From Sulfuricella denitrificans skB26 (GTDB lineage: Bacteria > Pseudomonadota > Gammaproteobacteria > Burkholderiales > Sulfuricellaceae), in NCBI RefSeq assembly GCF_000297055.2, contig NC_022357.1, forward strand, positions 2,057,501 through 2,121,500: a stretch of DNA of 64,000 bases, written 5' to 3'. Below, piece after piece: positions 27,358 through 37,010 of this stretch. The notes below the pieces were generated by a model. That model had not been told where the DNA came from. It made no database searches and saw only the letters and a program-made list of their open reading frames with translations. A program made the position numbers and the translations under genes. Positions within the stretch are counted from its first letter, which is position 1, and every line of letters starts with the position of its first letter.

Positions 27358-27855
27358 ATGAGCGAACAAGTAAAAGTCGGCGTCGTCATGGGCAGCACCA
27401 GCGACTGGGAAGTCATGCGCCACGCCTGCGACGTGCTGCGTAACCTCGGCGTAACCTATGAAGCCCGCGTGGTGTCGGCCCACCGCACCCCCGACCTGCT
27501 GTTCAAGTACGCTGAAGAGGCCGCTGGTCGCGGGCTGACCTGCATCATCGCCGGCGCAGGTGGCGCGGCCCACCTGCCCGGCATGCTGGCGGCCAAAACC
27601 GCGGTGCCAGTGCTGGGCGTGCCGGTGCCCTCCCGCTATCTGAAAGGCATCGACTCTTTGCTCTCCATCGTGCAAATGCCCAAAGGCATCCCGGTCGCCA
27701 CCTTCGCCGTGGGCGAATCGGGCGCGGCCAATGCCGCTCTGTTCGCCGTCGCCATGCTGGCGTCTCACGATCTCGCCATCGCCGGCCGCCTGGCAGACTT
27801 CCGCAGGATGCAGAGCGAAGCCGCAATGGCCTCGACCCTGCCGGACCAACCATGA
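27358..27855 (+). CDS. purE: N5-carboxyaminoimidazole ribonucleotide mutase PurE
   Basis: The 165-aa class I PurE carries [29 protein letters not shown] and [13 protein letters not shown], the substrate-binding signatures. It isomerises N5-CAIR to CAIR in purine synthesis. AAGGA lies upstream of the ATG at 27358, and its stop overlaps the purK start by 4 nt, indicating coupling. Confidence 0.96.
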   Translation: MSEQVKVGVVMGSTSDWEVMRHACDVLRNLGVTYEARVVSAHRTPDLLFKYAEEAAGRGLTCIIAGAGGAAHLPGMLAAKTAVPVLGVPVPSRYLKGIDSLLSIVQMPKGIPVATFAVGESGAANAALFAVAMLASHDLAIAGRLADFRRMQSEAAMASTLPDQP

Positions 27856-29054
27856 TCCTGCCGCCCGCAACCCTCGGCCTCCTCGGCGGCGGCCAGCTCG
27901 GCCGCATGTTCGTCATCGCCGCCCGCACCATGGGTTATAAAGTCATGGTACTGGACCCGGACGAACTCAGCCCCGCCGGCATGCTGGCAGATTTCCATCT
28001 GCGTGCGCCCTACCGCGACCCCGCCGCCCTGGAACAGATGGGCCGCGACTGTGCGGCGATTACCACCGAATTCGAGAACGTACCGGCCGACAGCCTGGAA
28101 TTCCTGACGCAGTTCTGCCCGGTGCGTCCCGGCGCAGCCGCCGTCGAGATCGCACAGGACCGACGGCGCGAAAAAACCTTCCTGCAATCGCACGGCCTCG
28201 CCACAGCGCCATTCATCACGGTGGAAAGACATGGCGACCTGGCCGCGGCCTTCCAGCGCATCGGTGCGCCCGCCCTGCTCAAGACCGCTTGCCTCGGCTA
28301 CGACGGCAAGGGACAGATACGGGTCGGCAGCCTGGCCGAACTGGAAAAGGCCTTCGAGAAACTGGGTGCGGTGCCCTGTGTACTGGAAGCGCTGCTACCC
28401 CTGAAAACCGAAATTTCGGTGGTGGTGGCACGGGGCGAAGATGGCCGGATCGCCGCCTACCCGGCAGCCGAAAACCAGCACGTCAACGGCATTCTGGATA
28501 TCAGCATCGTGCCGGCACGGATTTCCCCCGCCCTGGCCAGCCAGGCAACTGAAAGCGCCATGACCGTGGCCGCCACCCTGGATTTCTGCGGGGTACTGGC
28601 GGTAGAGTTTTTCGTGCTCGAGGATGACCGCCTGGTAATCAACGAAATCGCCCCCCGCCCCCACAACAGTGGCCATTACACCCTGGACGCCTGCCTCCAC
28701 TCGCAGTTCGAGCAGCAAGTGCGCACCCTGGCCGGATTGCCGCCGGGGGCGACCGATCTGCTGAGCCCGGCAGTGATGGTTAACCTGCTGGGCGATCTGT
28801 GGCCGGAAGGAAATGAACCCAACTGGGATGCCGTGCTCGGAGAGCCTCGTGCCAAGCTACACTTGTACGGCAAAACCGAAGCGCGGCCAGGACGCAAGAT
28901 GGGCCATTTCACTGTGCTGGACAGTACCGTCGAAAAGGCCCTGCGAACTGCTCTGGATATGCGCGCCGCCCTGACCCGCAATGTAGCGCCAGAATCTAGC
29001 TCATCCAGATGCTCTAAACCATTTAAAAACCCTATTCAGGAAGCCAGTTCATGA
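27852..29054 (+). CDS. purK: N5-CAIR synthetase PurK
   Basis: The 400-aa ATP-grasp enzyme starts [20 protein letters not shown] and contains [27 protein letters not shown] and [13 protein letters not shown]. It uses ATP and bicarbonate to convert AIR to N5-CAIR. Its last 25 residues (after about 375) are low in similarity to the family and its stop overlaps the purC start. A bicarbonate-consuming enzyme placed two genes before a carbonic anhydrase is notable. Confidence 0.96.
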   Translation: MILPPATLGLLGGGQLGRMFVIAARTMGYKVMVLDPDELSPAGMLADFHLRAPYRDPAALEQMGRDCAAITTEFENVPADSLEFLTQFCPVRPGAAAVEIAQDRRREKTFLQSHGLATAPFITVERHGDLAAAFQRIGAPALLKTACLGYDGKGQIRVGSLAELEKAFEKLGAVPCVLEALLPLKTEISVVVARGEDGRIAAYPAAENQHVNGILDISIVPARISPALASQATESAMTVAATLDFCGVLAVEFFVLEDDRLVINEIAPRPHNSGHYTLDACLHSQFEQQVRTLAGLPPGATDLLSPAVMVNLLGDLWPEGNEPNWDAVLGEPRAKLHLYGKTEARPGRKMGHFTVLDSTVEKALRTALDMRAALTRNVAPESSSSRCSKPFKNPIQEASS

Positions 29055-29932
29055 TGCCACCCATGTTTAATTCCGACATCAAAAGCCTGAAGCTGCTCAA
29101 CCGCGGCAAGGTGCGCGACATCTACGAAGTGGATGCCGATCGCCTGCTGATCGTCACCACCGACCGTTTGTCTGCCTTCGACGTCGTTCTGCCCACACCG
29201 ATCCCTGGCAAGGGTGCGGTCCTGACTGCCGTTTCCAACTTCTGGTTCGACAAGCTCAAGCACCTCATCCCCAACCAGCTCACCGGTATCGCCCCGGAAT
29301 CCGTCGTTGCCAGCAGCGAAAAGAACCAGGTTGCCGGACGCGCCGTGGTGGTAAAAAAGCTCAAGCCGCTGCCGATCGAGGCCATCGTGCGCGGTTACCT
29401 GGTCGGCTCAGGCTGGAAGGAATACCAGAAATCCCGCAGCGTGTGCGGCATCCCCCTGCCGCAAGACCTGCTCGAGGCCGACCAGCTGCCGCAACCGCTG
29501 TTCACCCCTTCGACCAAGGCGGAAATGGGTGCCCACGACGAGAACATCAGCTTCGACCAGACCGCGGAACTGATCGGCCCGATGCTGGCCTCACAGGTGC
29601 GCGATGCAGCTATCGCGCTTTACAAGGAAGCAGCAGATTACGCCGCCACCCGCGGCATCATCATCGCCGACACCAAATTCGAATTCGGTCTGGACGAAGC
29701 CGGCAGGCTGTATCTGATCGATGAGGCGCTGACGCCGGATTCCTCCCGATTCTGGCCCGCCGACCAGTACGCACCGGGCAGCAACCCACCCAGCTTCGAC
29801 AAGCAGTATGTACGCGACTGGCTGGAATCTACCGACTGGAACAAAAAAACTCCGGGACCGGAGCTGCCGGCCGAAGTTGCCGCCAAAACCGGTGAGAAAT
29901 ACCGTGAAGCTCTCAAGCGCCTGACGGAGTAA
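29051..29932 (+). CDS. purC: SAICAR synthetase PurC
   Basis: The 293-aa protein has [36 protein letters not shown] and [13 protein letters not shown], all SAICAR synthetase signatures. It joins CAIR and aspartate. Two ATG codons open the frame (29051, 29054); the first overlaps purK. It is followed after 5 bp by the carbonic anhydrase gene. Confidence 0.96.
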   Translation: MMPPMFNSDIKSLKLLNRGKVRDIYEVDADRLLIVTTDRLSAFDVVLPTPIPGKGAVLTAVSNFWFDKLKHLIPNQLTGIAPESVVASSEKNQVAGRAVVVKKLKPLPIEAIVRGYLVGSGWKEYQKSRSVCGIPLPQDLLEADQLPQPLFTPSTKAEMGAHDENISFDQTAELIGPMLASQVRDAAIALYKEAADYAATRGIIIADTKFEFGLDEAGRLYLIDEALTPDSSRFWPADQYAPGSNPPSFDKQYVRDWLESTDWNKKTPGPELPAEVAAKTGEKYREALKRLTE

Positions 29933-29937
29933 GCATA

Positions 29938-30576
29938 ATGGCCGACATCAACAAGCTGCTTGAAGGCTTCAAACGCTTTCGACACAATATCTATGACGAA
30001 AACCCCGCCCTCTTCGACCGCCTGACCAGTCAGGGGCAGACACCCAAGACCATCGTGGTGGGCTGCTGCGATTCCCGCGTGGATCCCGCCATCGTCACCG
30101 ACTGCGATCCCGGCGACCTGTTCATCATCCGCAATGTCGCCAACCTGGTGCCGCCATTCGAGACCGGCGGCAACTATCATGGCACCAGCGCGGCGCTGGA
30201 ATTCGGCGTGCGCAACCTTGAAGTGGAAAACATCATCGTGCTGGGCCATGCCCAGTGCGGTGGCATCAGTGCCTTGATGCAACAAGCGCCGGACGAAGAG
30301 CAGCAAAAAGGCTTCGTGCCCAGCTGGATGAAAGTTGCCAGCAATGCGCGCAACCGTGTGCTTTCGCGCATGCACGGCGAACCTCGGGAAAAGCAGGTGC
30401 GCGCCTGCGAGCAGGAGGCTATCCTGGTTTCGCTAGACAACCTGCTAACTTTCCCCTGGATTCTGGAACGGGTCGCGCAAAGAAAATTGACCCTGCATGG
30501 CTGGTATTTCGATCTGGAGCACGGCGAACTACTGCGCTTTAACCCTGACAGCAACCGCTTCGAAGCTTTTTCCTGA
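29938..30576 (+). CDS. can: Beta-carbonic anhydrase
   Basis: The 212-aa protein has canonical beta-CA ligands: GCCDSRVDP (C43, D45, R47) and GHAQCGG (H104, C107), plus FIIRNVANLVPP. It interconverts CO2 and bicarbonate in the cytoplasm. Placed 5 bp after purC it is probably in the purEKC transcript, where it can supply bicarbonate for PurK, and PEPC is encoded just upstream. This is a conventional enzyme, different from the CA-like protein at 11308-12369. Confidence 0.95.
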   Translation: MADINKLLEGFKRFRHNIYDENPALFDRLTSQGQTPKTIVVGCCDSRVDPAIVTDCDPGDLFIIRNVANLVPPFETGGNYHGTSAALEFGVRNLEVENIIVLGHAQCGGISALMQQAPDEEQQKGFVPSWMKVASNARNRVLSRMHGEPREKQVRACEQEAILVSLDNLLTFPWILERVAQRKLTLHGWYFDLEHGELLRFNPDSNRFEAFS

Positions 30577-30640
30577 CAGCCCGAAGTAACAAAATGGTGC
30601 AAACTATGTTGCGTGCTTATTGTTGCCGAAAGATCACCGC

Positions 30641-31177
30641 ATGCGCCTGACCAAAATCACTACCCGCACCGGCGACAACGGCACCACCGGCCTGGCTGAC
30701 GGATCGCGCATTCCCAAGGACAGCCCACGCATCGAAGCAATCGGTGCGGTGGACGAACTCAACAGCCAGATCGGATTGCTGCTAACGGAGGAACTCCTGC
30801 TGGCGGTGCGAGACTGCCTCGCCGCCATCCAGCACGACTTGTTCGATCTGGGCGGCGAACTGGCGCTTCCTCAACGTCCCGTCATCACCGAGGTACAGCT
30901 GGCACGCCTGGAAACGCTGACCGGGCAATTCAACGCCGACCTGCCCCCACTCAAGGAATTCATCCTCCCCGGTGGCTGCCGCGCTGCCGCGCTGTGCCAT
31001 GTCGCCCGTACCGTCTGCCGTCGCACCGAGAGTACCTGCGTGCGACTGAACCATGCGGAAACGCTGGCGCCCTTACTTCTGCAATACCTCAACCGTCTGT
31101 CCGACCTGCTGTTCGTGCTTACCCGCGTCATCAACCGCGACAGCGGCCATGCGGAAACCACCTGGCAACGACGCTAG
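30641..31177 (+). CDS. PduO-type cob(I)alamin adenosyltransferase
   Basis: ATG 30641 (MRLTKITTRTGDNGTTGLAD) is the family start. The 178-aa protein also has IEAIGAVDELNSQIGLL, the ATP/corrinoid region CRRTESTC and the C-terminal YLNRLSDLLFVLTR. It adenosylates cobalamin. It converges on the B12-related minus-strand genes and its stop overlaps the BtuF-like stop by 4 nt. Confidence 0.94.
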   Translation: MRLTKITTRTGDNGTTGLADGSRIPKDSPRIEAIGAVDELNSQIGLLLTEELLLAVRDCLAAIQHDLFDLGGELALPQRPVITEVQLARLETLTGQFNADLPPLKEFILPGGCRAAALCHVARTVCRRTESTCVRLNHAETLAPLLLQYLNRLSDLLFVLTRVINRDSGHAETTWQRR

Positions 31178-32073
31178 TTTTTCCGGACTTCCATTTTTCT
31201 CACCTGCTCGATCTGCTCGCACATCTGCTGCGCACCCTGAAGGATGCGCGGTGTCTGACGCTGGATCAGGTCGGGATCAATAAAGAACACATGTCCCCGA
31301 CGCACTGCTGCAAGGCGCGGGTAACGTCGCCAGTTTTCGAGCGGGCCGCGTTCTGCGTAGAGCGCACCGCTGGCGATAATCGCTTCGGGATCTTCCGCCA
31401 GCACGCTCTCCACCGCCACCGACGGCGTCAGACTGGAGACTCCGGCAAAAATATTTTTGCCTCCGCACAGCCCGAGCACATCGCTGATCAGATGCTCGCT
31501 ATTGACCGTCATCAGCGGTTCATGCCAGATTTCGTAGAATACCCGCACTGGCCGCCGACCGGCGTAGCGCCGCTTCAGCTCGGCCACGCCGGCGCGGAAA
31601 TCTTCCGCCGCTGATGTGGCAACCCGTTCGGTTCCAGCCAGCCTGCCGATGGTTTCGAGCAAGCGCGGGATATCGTCGAGACGGCGAGGTTCAGTGAGGA
31701 ATACCGGGATCCCCAGGCGTTCCAGCGTGGCAATATCAGCGGCGCTGTTACCGCTGTGCCAGCCGATAATCAGGTCAGGCTTCAGAGCAAGAAGACGCTC
31801 TGCATCGACCTTGCCGCCATCGCCAATATGCGGGATATGTTTGGCGGCGGCTGGGTAATCGCTGAAGGAGGAAACGCCAACCAGTTTGTTTCCCGCACCT
31901 GCAGCGAAGACCATCTCGGTGACATGGGGTGACAAGGCAACGATGCGTTCGGCGGGCAGATTTATCACTACCGCCCTGCCGGCATCGTCGACCACCTTGA
32001 GCGGGGCGGCAACGGCTGTAGTGGCTGCGAGGAAAAGCAGCAGGATTGCGCTAGGGTGCCAGCCTGCCATCAT
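31174..32073 (-). CDS. BtuF-like periplasmic cobalamin/metal-chelate binding protein
   Basis: The 299-aa protein has a signal peptide (HPSAILLLFLAATTAVAA) and then a class III periplasmic-binding fold: RIVALSPHVTEMVFAAGAG, VGVSSFSDYP and LKPDLIIGWHSGNSA. These resemble BtuF/FecB-type proteins; together with the adjacent cobC-like gene it suggests vitamin B12 uptake. No BtuCD partner is encoded in the window. Its start lies inside the end of the phosphatase gene (23-nt overlap). Confidence 0.82.
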   Translation of the reverse strand: MMAGWHPSAILLLFLAATTAVAAPLKVVDDAGRAVVINLPAERIVALSPHVTEMVFAAGAGNKLVGVSSFSDYPAAAKHIPHIGDGGKVDAERLLALKPDLIIGWHSGNSAADIATLERLGIPVFLTEPRRLDDIPRLLETIGRLAGTERVATSAAEDFRAGVAELKRRYAGRRPVRVFYEIWHEPLMTVNSEHLISDVLGLCGGKNIFAGVSSLTPSVAVESVLAEDPEAIIASGALYAERGPLENWRRYPRLAAVRRGHVFFIDPDLIQRQTPRILQGAQQMCEQIEQVRKMEVRKN

Positions 32074-32659
32074 GGAAAATCAGGCTGGCAAAGGCATCCG
32101 CTCCTTCGCCCTCGACCGTGTAGCGGCTGATTGCGGCATTGCCCACCTGGATGCGAAACAGATGACTGAGCGGCATGGCCAGCGTCTGCGCCATGATCAT
32201 GCGGATCACCCCGGCATGGGCCACTACCAGCACATGGCGGCCGTGCTGCTGCTCGCAGATCTGCCCCCACACGGCGGATACGCGCACGGCAAAACCCTCA
32301 ATATCTTCCGCTCCGTGAGGCCGGTTATTGAGTGGGTCGCGACGGTAGCGCAGCAACAAGTCAGGGTCGTGCGCAGTGAGTTCCGCCGGCGTCTTACCTT
32401 CCCACTCGCCATAGCCCAGTTCGGCCAGATGCTCGTCTATGCTGACGGGAATATCCAGTTTCCTGCCCAACTCATGAGCGAATTCGGAGCAGCGCAACAA
32501 CGGTGAAGAAACGATCTGCTGCCAGCCGCGATAATCGCCCACTGCTGCCCGCATCTGGTTCCAGCCTTTTTCGCTCAGGGGGTCGTCGGTACGGCCACGG
32601 TAGCGCCGTCCGCCTACCGGCTCGCCATGGCGTATCAGGTCAATGATCGTCGATTTCAT
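32051..32659 (-). CDS. cobC: Histidine phosphatase, alpha-ribazole phosphatase-like (CobC)
   Basis: The 202-aa protein has the phosphohistidine motif LIRHGEPVGG, SSPLLRCSEFA and VVAHAGVIRM. In this B12 neighbourhood the alpha-ribazole-5'-phosphatase role (nucleotide loop assembly of cobalamin) is likely, though general phosphoglycerate-mutase-like phosphatases share the motif. It overlaps the BtuF-like gene downstream. Confidence 0.8.
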   Translation of the reverse strand: MKSTIIDLIRHGEPVGGRRYRGRTDDPLSEKGWNQMRAAVGDYRGWQQIVSSPLLRCSEFAHELGRKLDIPVSIDEHLAELGYGEWEGKTPAELTAHDPDLLLRYRRDPLNNRPHGAEDIEGFAVRVSAVWGQICEQQHGRHVLVVAHAGVIRMIMAQTLAMPLSHLFRIQVGNAAISRYTVEGEGADAFASLIFHDGRLAP

Positions 32660-32729
32660 GGAATAATTAAGGAACGAACTGATTGTCGGGTTTTAACCCG
32701 ACATTTCGGGAACTCAACATGACAGACCG

Positions 32730-33653
32730 CTAGCCCCCCACCCAGCCAGCAAGGGTAAGCAGCAAAAGCAATACCAGCCACAGCACCACCGTGCGCCATA
32801 CCAGGCTGACAGCGCTATCCAGGTAGTCGGAATCTGCATCGTCACCCAGACCGAGCTCGGGTCGGAACTCAATGTTTCCGCCATAGCTCAGAGGTTCGCC
32901 CAGCTTTACGCCCAAGGCGCCTGCGCCACTCGCCAGCACGATGCCAATGCCCTCTTGCGCCCAGGCCGAAGCCTGGGCGCGCCAGCAATAGACCGCGTCC
33001 TCGAAATCGCCGACCACCGCAAAGCTGATGGCGCTCAGGCGCAACGGTACCCAGTCAATCAGGTCGAAAGCTTGCGTTGCGAACTTGCCAAATTCGCCAA
33101 AATCGAGCTGGTCCAGGCCGCCCCATTTCTGGCCAAGCAGTTGGGAAAAGCGGTAGAGCACAGCGCCGGCAGGGCCGAACACAACAAACCAGATAATGAT
33201 ACCGAACAGATTTTTATGCGCGCAGCTCAGCGTTTGCTCGATACCCACGCGGGCGATTTCCGCAGATCCAAACTCGTCGGCTGGGCGTCCATGCCACTGG
33301 GAAAGCTGACGGCGCGCGTCGTCCAGATCAGCCACACGCAATGCAGCAGCAACCCTCTCGGCTTGCCCACCCAACTGCTTCAGGCTTAATAGCGGATACA
33401 GCACAACCGCACTAAATGCCCAGGCCAGCAACGAGTTGAGGTAATACAGTCCACCATAAATGCCGCCAACCACTACCACCGGCAGAAACACCGCCAGTAG
33501 CCACGCCACCGTACCATGCACATTCTCGCCGGCGTTGAAATGGCGCTCGAGATAATTCGCATAGCGGGTAAACAACAAGTTAACAGGATTGCTTCCACCC
33601 AGCGGGCGGAAATGTTCGAGCAGCAAGGCGGCAATCAGGGAAAACAAACTCAT
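32730..33653 (-). CDS. CobD/CbiB-family integral membrane protein
   Basis: The 307-aa membrane protein (MSLFSLIAALLLEHFRPLGG) resembles the CobD/CbiB family in length and in the segment DWVPLRLSAISFAVVGDFED. The classical CbiB makes adenosylcobinamide phosphate; many betaproteobacterial members of this family are divergent, and some are named AmpE-like. It sits 8 bp after the GyrI-like gene in the minus-strand run with cobC and btuF-like genes, which favours a B12 link. Confidence 0.7.
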   Translation of the reverse strand: MSLFSLIAALLLEHFRPLGGSNPVNLLFTRYANYLERHFNAGENVHGTVAWLLAVFLPVVVVGGIYGGLYYLNSLLAWAFSAVVLYPLLSLKQLGGQAERVAAALRVADLDDARRQLSQWHGRPADEFGSAEIARVGIEQTLSCAHKNLFGIIIWFVVFGPAGAVLYRFSQLLGQKWGGLDQLDFGEFGKFATQAFDLIDWVPLRLSAISFAVVGDFEDAVYCWRAQASAWAQEGIGIVLASGAGALGVKLGEPLSYGGNIEFRPELGLGDDADSDYLDSAVSLVWRTVVLWLVLLLLLTLAGWVGG

Positions 33654-33661
33654 AGGCGTTC

Positions 33662-34189
33662 TCAGATATCCATTTCAACGGTCAAAGTACTATTCTGGTA
33701 AATTTCCAGCGTCGGCAGCTTGAGCTTCATGCCATGTTCATCCAGGTATTTCAGCAGCGTCGCATAAACCTTGCCGGCTGCCAGCCGGGGATGCGCCCGC
33801 AGTTGCACAACGACCACTGACCGTGCGGGAACATCCGCCAACTTGAGCGGCTCGCGCACGCTGACGCCTGCCTCTACCAGATAGCCGGTCCGCGCCTTCA
33901 ACATGGACTTGGCAGCGGTTCGCGGGTCATTCTGCATCAATGTTATCGCTGCACCGTGGGCGACCCCTTGTGCCTGCAAGGCCCGCAGCGCTTCCAGTTG
34001 CTTGTCGGGCAACTTGACGTAATCGCCGCTGTGCTCCAGATAGGCGTAATGATAAGGGCCGCGCACCAGATCAGTTTGAACCTTGGCGCTGGCAAAGCCA
34101 CCCACCCACCAGAAAATACCCACCAGTGGCGCAGCGAAAGCCAGCAGGAAATATAGCCAATTTTTTTTCAAGCGAGATATCCCGTTCAA
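33662..34189 (-). CDS. Membrane-anchored GyrI-like effector-binding domain protein
   Basis: An N-terminal helix (LYFLLAFAAPLVGIFWWVGG) anchors a 150-residue domain with the GyrI/SOUL-like pattern: VRGPYHYAYLEHSGDY at the start, VPARSVVVVQLRAHP in the middle and PTLEIYQNST at the end. Such domains bind small hydrophobic or cationic ligands. It is probably the first gene of the minus-strand run with the CbiB-like gene. The ligand is unknown. Confidence 0.68.
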   Translation of the reverse strand: MNGISRLKKNWLYFLLAFAAPLVGIFWWVGGFASAKVQTDLVRGPYHYAYLEHSGDYVKLPDKQLEALRALQAQGVAHGAAITLMQNDPRTAAKSMLKARTGYLVEAGVSVREPLKLADVPARSVVVVQLRAHPRLAAGKVYATLLKYLDEHGMKLKLPTLEIYQNSTLTVEMDI

Positions 34190-34490
34190 GCACGTGCAAA
34201 GCTCGAAAATACCATAATCCGGCGCGCTTGTCCCCAGATCAGAACCAGCGCCTTTCTCATTTGTATCCTATCCCGCTTGCGGGAGAGGATTGAGGAGAGG
34301 GCAATCCCTTTTGGAAAAAGTTGGGGGAGAGGTGCACATCCACCAGGCGCACCGCTCGTCTCATGCCATCAAATTGCTAAATACTCCAACCGCTTGCCGG
34401 CATTGGAAATCACCGCGAAATCATCGATGGAATATGGTAGCATCCAGAACAACGAGCCGATAAAATCGTGAAAATCTCACCGAAAAATCT
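34190..34490. other. Intergenic region with a degenerate CCCGC-TT-GCGGG repeat
   Basis: No gene is seen here. At 34266-34307 lies CCCGCTTGCGGGAGAGG followed by GA-rich sequence, the look of a common intergenic CTCTCCCGC/GCGGGAGAG repeat in partial form. A related piece occurs at 54294-54333. Confidence 0.5.
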
Positions 34491-34916
34491 ATGCTGAAAC
34501 ACTCCCTTATTTGTTTTGCCCTCGTGCCTGTTCTTGCGGGATGTTCAACGGGACAGTCCGGGGGCACGTCAGCGCTACCCAGCTTCATCTCCAGTCCGAG
34601 CCCGAGAATCCCATTCGTCGCAGCGCTTGGCGCCGGCGCCTACTACCTCTACAAGGACAACTGGACGCTGGAAGAAATCCAGACAGGCGATGACAAGTTC
34701 CGTATCACCCTGAAAAAGAATATGCTGCGGCAGGATGGCGACTCTGAGGGAGACATGCTTTTCAAGCGCCGTGCCGGAGAGATTGTTACCGAACTGGGTT
34801 ACGACGGCTACCGCATCATGGAATACAGTGAGGGCATCGAATCGGCCGCACTGGGTCCGCAACGGGTGGCGCATGGTGTAATCCAGTGCTACAAGGGTGC
34901 TGCCACCGCAAAATGA
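34491..34916 (+). CDS. Putative outer-membrane lipoprotein, 141 aa
   Basis: The N-terminus MLKHSLICFALVPVLAGCST has a lipobox (LAGC), so the protein is probably a lipoprotein. A short hydrophobic stretch (IPFVAALGAGAYYLYKDNW) follows, then a soluble domain. No family recognised. Its stop overlaps the start of the DUF3025-type gene (ATGA), suggesting co-translation. Confidence 0.7.
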   Translation: MLKHSLICFALVPVLAGCSTGQSGGTSALPSFISSPSPRIPFVAALGAGAYYLYKDNWTLEEIQTGDDKFRITLKKNMLRQDGDSEGDMLFKRRAGEIVTELGYDGYRIMEYSEGIESAALGPQRVAHGVIQCYKGAATAK

Positions 34917-35730
34917 CGTCCGCCTGGGACGCAGCGTGGCACACGCGTTCACCGATCTACCAGCCGCTGCTGGAAGCCGCACATAGCCTGAGCTATTCAC
35001 ACGATAACTGGCCTGATCTCGAAGACTACAACTGCCTGCTACAGGCCGCATCACCCCCCATTCTCACACACAATGGCAAGCCGGTACGCTGCGTTCCCCA
35101 AGCCGACGACCACTACGAGCAAAGAGCCTACCTGACCGGCGAAGTCCAGACCCGCACCCATAACTGGCATGACCTGTTCAACACCCTGGTGTGGCGGGTT
35201 TTCCCCCGCACCAAGGCAGCTATCAACCTGATGCATTACCGCACCAGCCAGGAAAACCCGCAGCCCGCAGTCGGCCGCGGCACTGCCCGCGACGTGCTGA
35301 CCCTTTTCGACGAAAGCGGCGTGGTGATCGCCTGTGCGCAGGATGAACTAAGCGACATGCTGAGACAGCACCAATGGAAATCGCTGTTCTGGCAGCGGCG
35401 CAGCGAGGTGGACATTAACATGAAGTTTTTGTCTTCGGCCATTCCCTTTATGAAAAGGCTCTGCAGCCTTACATCGGCCTGACTGGCAAGTCCCTGGTTC
35501 TTCCAGTATCACCCGGCTTCCTCACGCTACCCTTTGCCCGCCAGCTGGCCGAAATCGACGCCATGATGGCCGAACATTTCCTCCAACCAGATTCGCTCCG
35601 CGCCACCTTGAATTTGAGTCCACTGCCGCTGCTCGGCGTTCCCGGCTGGTGGCCAGACAACAATTACGAATTTTTTTATGAAAACACCCGCTATTTCCGT
35701 CCGGCACCTATCTGGGAAAACCACGGATAA
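34913..35730 (+). pseudogene. DUF3025-type gene broken by a 1-nt frameshift
   Basis: From ATG 34913 the frame reads MTSAWDAAWHTRSPIYQPLL and proceeds with DUF3025-like HNWHDLFNTLVWRVFPRTKA up to DINMKFL. There the original reading (KFFVFGHSLYEKAL) is lost: the next family segment, VFGHSLYEKALQPYIGLTGK to IWENHG, continues in the +1 frame from 35431 to the stop at 35730. The site is the T run at 35426-35430 (five T; six would restore the frame). It is either a real slippage mutation or a sequencing error. The function of DUF3025 proteins is unknown. Confidence 0.8.
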
Positions 35731-35826
35731 AGGCCTCTGCCCCCTTTTTTCACTTCACAACCTCGGGGTTCGAGGTTAAGCTTTCCAAATAACCAGAAAT
35801 ACAAAACATTCGTAACGGAGTTCTTC

Positions 35827-37008
35827 ATGAAAAAAAGTATTTTGCGCACGCTGCTCCTGTCTTTTCTCGGTTTCGGCATCCTGGTCGCGGCAGTTTTTCC
35901 TTTCTATGCCAACTTCTTCGTCAACTGGAAGCCAGGCATGCTGCCATGGTTCGTCGTTGGTTGCCTGATCGCAGGCCTGGGTATTGGCGTGGTGAACTAC
36001 GTGCTGCTCAACACCATCCTGCTGAACCGGTTGCGACGCATTTCCGAAGTGGCAAATGCCATCTCTAACAAGGATCTCACGCACAAATGCTCGATGCAAA
36101 GCGCCGACACCATCGGAGAGATCATTACCAGTTTCAACAACATGGCAACGAACCTGCGCGAGCTGATCGGCCAGACCGTCACCCTGAGCGGCAGCGTCCG
36201 CGTCGACAGCACCAGCATTCGTGACTTCATGTCAGGCATCACCGGCAACCTGAACGAACAAACCGGCCGGACCGGAGAAATCAGCAGCGCTATAGACCGT
36301 CTTGCCAACACCGTCGAACAGATATCCAACAATTCCGCCGATGCTGCAGGCAAAGCACGCGAAGCCACCGAGCATGCACGCCAGGGTGGTGATGTGGTAC
36401 AAAAAACCGTGCAGGGCATCGACAAGATCAGCCGGGCCGTCAACGAAGCGGCCAACGCCGTCGAAGAACTGGGACGAAATTCCGACCAGATCGGCGCAAT
36501 CGTGGCGGTGATCAACGAAATTGCTGGCCAGACCAATTTGCTCGCGCTCAATGCGGCGATCGAAGCCGCCCGCGCCGGCGAGCAGGGGCGCGGCTTTGCG
36601 GTGGTGGCAGACGAGGTCAGGAAGCTTGCGGAAAAAACCAGCAGCGCCACGGCCGAAATCGGCGGAATGATACAGGCAATCCAGCAAAAAACCGGCGAAG
36701 CGGTCAGAACCATGAATGCGGGCACAGCAGATGTGAAGGAAGGTGTCGAGAATGCCCGCGAAGCCGGCAACTCGCTGCGTAATATCGTCGAAAGCGCCGA
36801 ACAGGTCACCGCCATGGTGCAAGAAATCGCCAGCGCCACCCAGATACAGAAACAGGATGCTCACAATATTCGACAGAACATTGCTGGAATCGGCGACCTG
36901 ATCGAAAGTACCCTGAAAAACACTCGCGAAGGCACCGCTAAAGCCAAAAACCTCACCGCGCTGGCAGAAAGCCTGGACAACACCGTTAACGCCTTCAAAC
37001 TCAATTAG
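35827..37008 (+). CDS. Methyl-accepting chemotaxis protein without a ligand domain
   Basis: The 393-aa protein has two N-terminal transmembrane helices separated by only about 10 residues (no periplasmic sensor domain), a HAMP-like segment ([19 protein letters not shown]) and a full MCP signalling domain with the hairpin tip [20 protein letters not shown] then [19 protein letters not shown]. It signals to CheA/CheW. Lack of a sensory domain suggests sensing of membrane or energy state. No other che genes are in the window. Confidence 0.92.
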   Translation: MKKSILRTLLLSFLGFGILVAAVFPFYANFFVNWKPGMLPWFVVGCLIAGLGIGVVNYVLLNTILLNRLRRISEVANAISNKDLTHKCSMQSADTIGEIITSFNNMATNLRELIGQTVTLSGSVRVDSTSIRDFMSGITGNLNEQTGRTGEISSAIDRLANTVEQISNNSADAAGKAREATEHARQGGDVVQKTVQGIDKISRAVNEAANAVEELGRNSDQIGAIVAVINEIAGQTNLLALNAAIEAARAGEQGRGFAVVADEVRKLAEKTSSATAEIGGMIQAIQQKTGEAVRTMNAGTADVKEGVENAREAGNSLRNIVESAEQVTAMVQEIASATQIQKQDAHNIRQNIAGIGDLIESTLKNTREGTAKAKNLTALAESLDNTVNAFKLN

Positions 37009-37010
37009 GC

